DNA of 40,850 nucleotides, from the NCBI GenBank assembly GCA_947073045.1, contig CAMTJU010000012.1:1-40850 (forward strand), given 5' to 3'. Position numbers and translations under genes: made by a program. Shown here piece after piece: positions 35,557-40,850 of the stretch; the first letter of the stretch is position 1; every line of letters starts with the position of its first letter. The notes beneath the pieces are model-generated. The model had not been told where the DNA came from, ran no database searches, and saw only the letters and a list, made by a program, of their open reading frames with translations. The stretch comes from an uncultured Clostridia bacterium. Its GTDB lineage: Bacteria; Bacillota; Clostridia; Lachnospirales; CAMVHY01.

Positions 35557-35585
35557 TTTTGCATAAAGCAATTTGTTAGTTAAAA

Positions 35586-36470
35586 TTATTTACTTTGAAC
35601 ATAAAATATATCTTTTTGGATTTGTGCTTTTAGTTTTTCCGTAGAATCAAATTTAATTTCGCCACGAATAAATTCATTAAAATAAACAATGGCATTTTGG
35701 CCGTATACGTCTTTTGAAAAATCGAGAATGTGGGTTTCAACCGAGCGAAACTCATTCTCAACAGTTGGATTGTATCCGATATTTGTTAAGCTTTTGTATT
35801 TATAATTATTTATTAAAGTAGTTGTATAATAAACTCCATCACCTGGAAGTAATTTATTTTTATCTGTAATAAAATTTATAGTGGGAAATGCAACACAACG
35901 TTTTTGACCATGAAGAATTTTCTCCATAATGAAATATTTTGCACCGAGCAACTTTTCTAATTGCTCAATTTTTTTTTCTTTTACCAATTTGCGTATATAA
36001 GAGCTGCTAAGTTTTTCATTATCAAAAGTAACACTCTCAACATTTTCTATAACAATCTTATTTTTATATTTTTGCATAGCAAAATTAGAATTGTCACAGC
36101 CGAATTTATAATTGTTGCCTATTACAAGCGCTATACAATTTAGATTTTCAATAATCAAATTCAAAAATTCATCAGTTTTCATTTTTGCAATATTAAAATC
36201 AAAAGGCATCTCCAATAAATAATCAATGTTCAAACCTGACAAAATCAATCTGCGCTCATCATTGGTATAAATAGTTTTAAAACTGGTATCTTTTAAAATT
36301 TGTAATGTATGCGGACAAAAAGAAAAAACTAATGATTTGGCATTTAACTTTTTTGCCATAATCTTAGTTTTTTCTATTAATTTTCTATGCCCAATATGTA
36401 CACCGTCAAAATTACCTATCGTTATAACAGTTTTGCAATCTAATTTTTCAAGTTTATTTAGAATTAGCAT
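35586..36470 (-). CDS. ribF: Bifunctional riboflavin kinase/FAD synthetase
   Basis: 294 residues. It phosphorylates riboflavin to FMN and adenylates FMN to FAD. The N-terminal FAD synthetase domain has TIGNFDGVHIGHRKLI near residue 20 and the SSYIRKLVKEKKIEQLEKLLG segment before the C-terminal kinase domain, which has AFPTINF and VETHILDF. The phosphate-binding segment of the kinase is somewhat divergent (HGQKRCVAFPT). A GTG start nine bases further upstream is possible, but the ATG at 36470 has GGGTGA at a suitable distance. It overlaps the end of truB by 17 bases and closes the rlmB-nrnA-truB-ribF operon. Confidence 0.95.
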   Translation of the reverse strand: MLILNKLEKLDCKTVITIGNFDGVHIGHRKLIEKTKIMAKKLNAKSLVFSFCPHTLQILKDTSFKTIYTNDERRLILSGLNIDYLLEMPFDFNIAKMKTDEFLNLIIENLNCIALVIGNNYKFGCDNSNFAMQKYKNKIVIENVESVTFDNEKLSSSYIRKLVKEKKIEQLEKLLGAKYFIMEKILHGQKRCVAFPTINFITDKNKLLPGDGVYYTTTLINNYKYKSLTNIGYNPTVENEFRSVETHILDFSKDVYGQNAIVYFNEFIRGEIKFDSTEKLKAQIQKDIFYVQSK

Positions 36471-37365
36471 CAAAATCACCCAAAAGCATTCTTAAAGGTT
36501 TTAAAAAATTATCCTGGCGAATATATATACCGACTAAATTTTTTTGACAATCAAAAACCAATAATTTTTCATCAGCAAAAATTTTTTTATTGCCAGTTAC
36601 AAATTTCAAATCAATTTTGTTTCCATTATAAAGAAAATTATTTGCGTAATCATCAATAAATATTTTTTTAAACTCAAGTGCATTTTCAATCTTAATTATT
36701 TTTTCATCGGCCAAATTTTTATCAACAAGACTTTCAAATTCATCCAAAGTAATACTTTTGTCAATAGAAAATTGTCCACACTCAGTTCTAATTAAATCAA
36801 AAAGACATGCCCCACACCCTATTGCATTGCCAATATCATCACACAGAGAACGAATATAAGTTCCCTTCGAACATTTTACATCAATTACGATTTTATTTGG
36901 AAAAACAAAATTTACAAAATCAAGCTTAAAAATATTAACCAATCGTTTTTCACGTTCAATGTTAATTCCATCGCGCGCTAATTCATATAATTTTCTGCCG
37001 TTTTTTTTAATAGCAGAAAACATTGGCGGAATTTGATAATATTCTCCGCGAAATTTGTTTAATGTAGATAAAATTTCGTTATGATTATATATAAAATTTT
37101 TTTGTGACAAAATTTTGCCCGTTATATCTAAAGTATCAGTCGTTGTTCCCATTAACATTGTTGCAGTATAGCGTTTTGTTTGCGAGAGTATATATTGCGA
37201 AATTTTCGTTGCCTTCCCTATGCAAATTGGTAAAACTCCTGTTGCAATTGGGTCAAGCGTACCAGTATGCCCTACTCTTTTACCTAACATTTTTTTTATC
37301 TTATATACAACATCGTGCGAAGTAAAATTTTTCGCTTTGTTTATATTTATTATACCATCTCGCAT
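36454..37365 (-). CDS. truB: tRNA pseudouridine(55) synthase
   Basis: 303 residues. It makes pseudouridine 55 in the T loop of tRNAs. The catalytic motif GHTGTLDPIATGVLP holds the nucleophilic aspartate at residue 38; KATKISQYIL, KGTYIRSLCDDIG and the C-terminal PUA-like region (about 240-300) follow. Its start overlaps the end of nrnA by 16 bases, with AAAGGA as ribosome binding site inside the upstream gene, and its end overlaps ribF. In many Firmicutes truB and ribF also follow rbfA in the nusA-infB cluster; here that cluster is not upstream. Confidence 0.97.
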   Translation of the reverse strand: MRDGIININKAKNFTSHDVVYKIKKMLGKRVGHTGTLDPIATGVLPICIGKATKISQYILSQTKRYTATMLMGTTTDTLDITGKILSQKNFIYNHNEILSTLNKFRGEYYQIPPMFSAIKKNGRKLYELARDGINIEREKRLVNIFKLDFVNFVFPNKIVIDVKCSKGTYIRSLCDDIGNAIGCGACLFDLIRTECGQFSIDKSITLDEFESLVDKNLADEKIIKIENALEFKKIFIDDYANNFLYNGNKIDLKFVTGNKKIFADEKLLVFDCQKNLVGIYIRQDNFLKPLRMLLGDFDANSK

Positions 37366-38303
37366 TGTGAATTTTCCTTTATAATTTTTATTATTTTTTC
37401 TTTTGTCTCACGGATGTTTGCATTTATAATTCCGCCTGCAGCTAATTTATGACCACCACCGTTAAATTCTTTAGCTATTTTGTTTACATCCGTATAGTTT
37501 GAACGAAAGCTTAATTTACATGAGCCATCCTCATTTTCAATAATCATTACGGCAATTTCTATACCGTATATATTTTTAATAAAATCAACTAATCCACCCG
37601 TAAATTTGTTGCTGACACTATTTATTTGTTCAAATGTTAAAAAAGATATTGCTAAATGATACGGCTTTATTATTTCAAGATTGTTTATTACCATAGATAA
37701 ATATTTTATTTCGTCTACAGTTTTTTCCATCATTAATTCATTATATATGCGAGTAAATGGAAAATTAAATATAAGTAATTCTGAAACTATCTTATGTGTT
37801 TTAGAAGTAGTGCATGCATGGCGAAAGCCGCCCGTATCGGAAATTATTCCGGCATACAAAGCAGCTGCAATTTTTTCATCCATCAAATCCATTTTTTTTA
37901 TAAATTCATAAATTATTTCGCAAGTAGAAGATGCATTTGAGACGACATAATTATAATTAGCAAAATTGGTATTGCTAATATGATGGTCGATATTGATAGT
38001 GACTTTATTATCAATAATGTACTCAAATTTGCCGAGCCGATTTTCATTGCCACAATCTAAAATAATTACCAAATCAATTTTGTCTTTATCGACGTTATGT
38101 GAAATTTTTGAGGTAGAAATTAAATTAAATTTTTGATTGTAATCCTCAAACAAAATCTTAACACACAAATACGAAATTTTTTTTAATGCTGCTGCAAGCG
38201 CAAAAACAGCTCCTGCTGCATCACCATCAGGTTTTTTATGAGTCAGGAGCAAAATATTTTTATGATTTTTTATCAAACTTATTATTTCATTTTGAATTAA
38301 CAT
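37350..38303 (-). CDS. nrnA: DHH-family nanoRNase/pAp phosphatase NrnA
   Basis: 317 residues. It degrades 2-5 nt RNAs and dephosphorylates 3'-phosphoadenosine 5'-phosphate in Firmicutes that lack Orn. Visible metal-binding motifs include THKKPDGDAAGA, VIILDCGNENRLG and NIDHHISNTNFANYN in the DHH domain, and FNGGGHKLAAGG in the DHHA1 domain. NrnA also hydrolyses pGpG, the breakdown product of c-di-GMP, so it may link to the nearby diguanylate cyclase. The start overlaps rlmB by 17 bases with AAAGGA as ribosome binding site. Confidence 0.95.
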   Translation of the reverse strand: MLIQNEIISLIKNHKNILLLTHKKPDGDAAGAVFALAAALKKISYLCVKILFEDYNQKFNLISTSKISHNVDKDKIDLVIILDCGNENRLGKFEYIIDNKVTINIDHHISNTNFANYNYVVSNASSTCEIIYEFIKKMDLMDEKIAAALYAGIISDTGGFRHACTTSKTHKIVSELLIFNFPFTRIYNELMMEKTVDEIKYLSMVINNLEIIKPYHLAISFLTFEQINSVSNKFTGGLVDFIKNIYGIEIAVMIIENEDGSCKLSFRSNYTDVNKIAKEFNGGGHKLAAGGIINANIRETKEKIIKIIKENSQCEMV

Positions 38304-39048
38304 TTAAATTTCCTTTCATTGTTCTTTGGCGAACTATTTCATACATTAAGATACTGGCGGCAACAGATGCATTTAATGACTCAATTTTACCCGACATAGG
38401 TATTTTAGCTTTGAAGTCGGAATTTTGGGCAATAAGTTTTCCAACGCCAAATCCTTCACTTCCAACAATTAGAGCAGTCGGAATTTTAAAATCGAGATTG
38501 TACATAATCTCACCATTCATATCGGCACACGTTATCCATAATCCATTTTTTTTGAGTTTATCAATGGTATTAACAAGATTAGAAACTTTAGCAATTAATA
38601 CATGCTCGAGTGCACCTGCAGAAGTTTTGCTAACAATACCGGTCAAGCCAGAATTTCTGTGCTTAGGGATAATAATTCCGTGAACAGCGCAGCATTCTGC
38701 AGTTCTAATAATTGCGCCAAAATTTCTAGGATCCGAAATTTCATCCAAAATTAAAATGAATGGCTCTTCATTTTTACTTTTTGCATTTTCCAAAATATCT
38801 TCCACTGTACAATAATTTTTAGCTGGAGACAATGCTATTATACCTTGATGATTTTTAGATTGCGAAATGTAGTCCAGTTTATTTTTATTAACTTCCTGAA
38901 CGACAATACCAATTTTTTTTGCCTTAGCAACAATAGATTTCAATGAACCCTCGGCATATCCTTTCTTAATCATTATTTTATCAATTGCCTTGGAATTATT
39001 AAGAGCTTCCAAAACTGCATTTTTTCCTTCCAGTTGTAAGTTATCCAT
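38287..39048 (-). CDS. rlmB: 23S rRNA (guanosine-2'-O-) methyltransferase RlmB/TrmH family
   Basis: 253 residues from the ATG at 39048. A short N-terminal substrate-binding domain (LEGKNAVLEALNN, residues about 5-75) precedes the SPOUT domain with LDEISDPRNFGAIIRTAE, the S-adenosylmethionine-binding VGSEGFGVGKL and IPMSGKIESLNASVAASI, which form the trefoil knot. It likely methylates 23S rRNA or a tRNA. A frame open back to 39132 would add 28 untypical residues and begin only a few bases from a TATAAT box, so it is not used. The ribosome binding site (CAGGG) is weak. First gene of the overlapping operon. Confidence 0.93.
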   Translation of the reverse strand: MDNLQLEGKNAVLEALNNSKAIDKIMIKKGYAEGSLKSIVAKAKKIGIVVQEVNKNKLDYISQSKNHQGIIALSPAKNYCTVEDILENAKSKNEEPFILILDEISDPRNFGAIIRTAECCAVHGIIIPKHRNSGLTGIVSKTSAGALEHVLIAKVSNLVNTIDKLKKNGLWITCADMNGEIMYNLDFKIPTALIVGSEGFGVGKLIAQNSDFKAKIPMSGKIESLNASVAASILMYEIVRQRTMKGNLNVNSK

Positions 39049-39082
39049 TTTTTTACCCTGAAATATTTTATTATTATGTACG

Positions 39083-39112
39083 AAAAAAAACAAGCTATTT
39101 ATATTTAGCTTG
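39083..39112 (-). terminator. Terminator-like hairpin in front of rlmB
   Basis: CAAGCTA and TAGCTTG (39091-39097 with 39106-39112) form a 7-bp stem with an 8-base loop, followed on the minus strand by eight T. It lies between a TATAAT box (39137-39142) and rlmB, so it is either an attenuator of the rlmB operon or the end of an upstream or small transcript. Confidence 0.72.
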
Positions 39113-39136
39113 CTGATTAAGTATAAATTCATATGT

Positions 39137-39142
39137 ATTATA
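39137..39142 (-). promoter_or_regulatory. Possible -10 element of the rlmB operon
   Basis: A perfect TATAAT on the minus strand with only a weak TTTTCA-like -35 about 16 bases upstream. It would give a leader of about 80 bases containing the terminator-like hairpin. Confidence 0.45.
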
Positions 39143-39198
39143 AAATTAATCGAATAAATGAAAATTACTTATTCATTTTTCCACACACATGCACGTCT

Positions 39199-39217
39199 GA
39201 AATTTAAGCTAAATTTC
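39199..39217. repeat. Perfect 8-bp inverted repeat near the mobile-element junction
   Basis: GAAATTTA and TAAATTTC flank AGC. It lies about 20 bases on the chromosomal side of the composition change, in the 270-base gap between rlmB and the recombinase gene. It could be part of an attachment site or a chance AT-rich palindrome. Confidence 0.35.
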
Positions 39218-39276
39218 ATAAAAAACTCAAAAAAAAATCAAGGTTTGCGGTGATAAGGAAGTAATTTCAGATTAGG

Positions 39277-39307
39277 CGGTATAGCCCCGATTTCAAGGGC
39301 TGTACCG
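39277..39307. terminator. GC-rich hairpin at the end of the recombinase gene
   Basis: CGGTATAGCCC and GGGCTGTACCG form an 11-bp stem with one G-U pair and a 9-base loop, 14 bases after the recombinase stop. A short TCTTTT follows on the plus strand only. It may be a weak terminator or an element-end structure. Confidence 0.5.
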
Positions 39308-39320
39308 TCTTTTCGAGTTT

Positions 39321-40850
39321 CTATGCGCCTTGCCGTTTGGATTGCGTGGCAGAAAGGAAATTGATTTCCCCAACAAAGTTGAAAACAATATCCACTTTCT
39401 GTACCCGCTTCCCGTCCACCTTTTCCGGCGCATGGACTATGATTTTCTTGATAAATTCATTGACGATTGCTGGAGTGAGTTCCTTTATCCCAACATACTT
39501 ACGGATAATTGCGAAAAAGCTATCAAAGTCGCTCTTGCTCTGTTCGTAGGTATCGACTTCCTGCTGGTCTGCATTGACCTTTTCTTCCAGTTCCTGTTGT
39601 TCTGCTTCATACTCTGCGGACAGCTTCAAAAACCTGTCGTGGCTGATTGTGCCGCTGATGTCGTCCTCATAAATCCGCTTGAAGATACGGTCAAGTTCCG
39701 CTATCCGTTTCCTCGCCTGTCCGACTTCCCGCTTCCTGCGTTTCATTTCCTTTTCCGTTTCAGCAGAGCGTTGTGCGTACATCATTTCCTTAAATGCTAT
39801 GATGTCATCAAAGAAAAGGGCGGTCACGTCAAATATCCTGCTCCATACTATCTGCTTCAATACTTCCTCGCGGATAAAGTGCGCCGTACAGTTTCCCGTA
39901 TTGCTCTTGTACTTTGCACAGCGGTAATGGTCTTGTGAGCCGTTAAAACTCTTGCAAGTGGCGAAGTGTAATTTGCTCCCACAGTCGGCACAGTATACCA
40001 AGCCGGAGAATAGTCGCTGCCGATCTGCTTTTGTGGGGCGGCATTTGTTTGCCCTTAGTTCCTGTACCCGTTCAAATACAGCGTCCTCGACAATGGCTTC
40101 ATGGGTATTGTAGAAAATTGCCTGCTGTTCCTTTGTGGTAGGAATCCGCTTTTTCAGCTTGTGGGATTTGGAATAGCTTTTGAAGTTTACTGTATGCCCG
40201 CAGTAGTCCATACGCTCCAAAATACCAACAATGGTACTATCCCTCCAATCATAGGGATTTTCGGGAAATGGATTTCCTTTTTTCTTTGCATAGTAGGCTT
40301 TGGCAGTCAGCACTTTATCTTCCTTGAGGATTTTTGCTATCTGCATGGGACCTTTCCCGCCGATACATAAATCAAAAATCCGTTTCACCACAGCGGCGGC
40401 TTCTTCGTCCACAATCCATTGCTTTTTGTCCATAGGACTTACTATGTAACCGTAAGGCGGCTTTGTCAGATGTTCCCCCGCCTGTCCCTGCGCCCGTTTG
40501 ATTGCCCGTACCTTTTTGCTTGTGTCTTTGGCGTAAAAATCGTTAAACAGGTTGCGGAACGTGGTAAAATTGTTGTCGCCTTTTGCACTGTCTACACCAT
40601 CATTGATTGCGATATATCTAACGTCACGCTCCACGAAAAAGATTTCCGTATAGTAGCCGACTTTTAGATAATCACGTCCCAACCTTGACATATCCTTGAC
40701 AATGACCGTCGCCACGTTTCCCGCTTCAATCTCTGCAATCATACGGTTAAAATTTGGTCTGTCAAACGTCACACCCGATACACCGTCGTCAATGAAGAAA
40801 ACGGGATTGGAAAAGCCGTTGTCCGCCGCATATTTGGAGAGGACTGCTTT
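39321..40850 (-). CDS. Large serine recombinase, DUF4368 type, 5' end outside the window
   Basis: 509 residues are visible; the N-terminus with the catalytic serine lies beyond the window. The frame is open from the edge, so the GTG at 40772 is internal and not a start. Remaining parts of the resolvase domain include FIDDGVSGVTFDRPNF and KDMSRLGRDYLKVG. They are followed by the recombinase domain (KPPYGYIVSP...), a zinc ribbon with YCADCG and a downstream YRCAKYKSNTGNC, a coiled coil (residues rich in E, R and K) and a C-terminal DUF4368 domain. This layout is that of TndX/TnpX-like recombinases, which excise and insert conjugative or mobilisable transposons. Codons are G/C-ending far more often than in any neighbour, showing recent transfer. 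Confidence 0.93.
   Translation of the reverse strand, partial: KAVLSKYAADNGFSNPVFFIDDGVSGVTFDRPNFNRMIAEIEAGNVATVIVKDMSRLGRDYLKVGYYTEIFFVERDVRYIAINDGVDSAKGDNNFTTFRNLFNDFYAKDTSKKVRAIKRAQGQAGEHLTKPPYGYIVSPMDKKQWIVDEEAAAVVKRIFDLCIGGKGPMQIAKILKEDKVLTAKAYYAKKKGNPFPENPYDWRDSTIVGILERMDYCGHTVNFKSYSKSHKLKKRIPTTKEQQAIFYNTHEAIVEDAVFERVQELRANKCRPTKADRQRLFSGLVYCADCGSKLHFATCKSFNGSQDHYRCAKYKSNTGNCTAHFIREEVLKQIVWSRIFDVTALFFDDIIAFKEMMYAQRSAETEKEMKRRKREVGQARKRIAELDRIFKRIYEDDISGTISHDRFLKLSAEYEAEQQELEEKVNADQQEVDTYEQSKSDFDSFFAIIRKYVGIKELTPAIVNEFIKKIIVHAPEKVDGKRVQKVDIVFNFVGEINFLSATQSKRQGA

Noticed and set aside
35454-35585. T-box riboswitch for alaS
   Set aside because: The leader from the extended -10 promoter is only about 20 bases, and no T-box sequence or specifier structure is seen.
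38186-38683. 165-residue plus-strand ORF
   Set aside because: It is antisense to nrnA and rlmB, both of which have complete family motifs.
39330-39938. 202-residue plus-strand ORF
   Set aside because: It lies antisense inside the recombinase gene, whose motifs are clear; the long frame is a by-product of the higher GC content.
40772-40772. GTG as start codon of the recombinase
   Set aside because: The frame stays open to the window edge and the upstream residues (FFIDDGVSG) are conserved resolvase sequence, so the real start is outside.
1-40850. tRNA genes or a CRISPR array
   Set aside because: I saw no T-loop GGTTCGAATCC-type signature with a cloverleaf and no regularly spaced direct repeats; this was a reading by eye, so a tRNA scan could still find one.

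Overview
The window is a very AT-rich chromosomal segment from a low-GC Gram-positive bacterium, most likely an anaerobic spore-forming member of the Clostridia. Three things support this: the Firmicute-type orders infC-rpmI-rplT and era-yqzL-recO, a type A RNase P RNA, and a SleC-like cortex-lytic/SpoIID-domain protein. I cannot name a genus from the sequence. Housekeeping genes read cleanly with normal motifs, so the window shows no general gene decay.

Layout. Positions 1-2005 (minus) hold most of a Ca2+-type P-type ATPase cut by the window edge. Positions 2249-3333 (minus) are the translation operon infC (ATT start codon), rpmI and rplT, with a structured leader, an attenuator-like hairpin and a good promoter upstream. 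Positions 3567-7326 (minus) are a DUF402 gene, radC and mutS. Positions 7490-8755 (minus) are the SleC-like gene, divergent from a YesL-family membrane protein (8850-9419, plus). Positions 9648-22190 (minus) are one uninterrupted 4180-codon gene with its own promoter, a strong ribosome binding site and a terminator. I recognise no family for it. It takes up almost a third of the window and is the most unusual feature.

On the plus strand, 22384-28253 carries era, yqzL, recO, the RNase P RNA gene rnpB, dnaJ, a small Cys-rich ORF, a UvrD/Rep-type helicase and a 34-residue membrane peptide. This run meets, at a shared bidirectional terminator, a minus-strand pair of tiny hydrophobic ORFs (32 and 46 residues). 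Next on the minus strand come a two-PAS diguanylate cyclase and a prepilin peptidase with a shared promoter, then pilT. This puts type IV pilus processing and retraction beside c-di-GMP synthesis. Then come alaS and a compact overlapping operon rlmB-nrnA-truB-ribF, covering rRNA/tRNA modification, nanoRNA turnover and flavin cofactor synthesis.

At about 39.2 kb the base composition changes abruptly from very AT-rich to near balanced. The last 1.6 kb is the end of a large serine recombinase gene of the DUF4368 (TndX/TnpX-like) type that runs off the window. This looks like one end of an integrated mobile element acquired from a higher-GC donor.

The best candidate for an undescribed system is the giant orphan protein. 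Secondary candidates are the tandem micro-membrane peptides, the paired leader hairpins, and the mobile-element junction.
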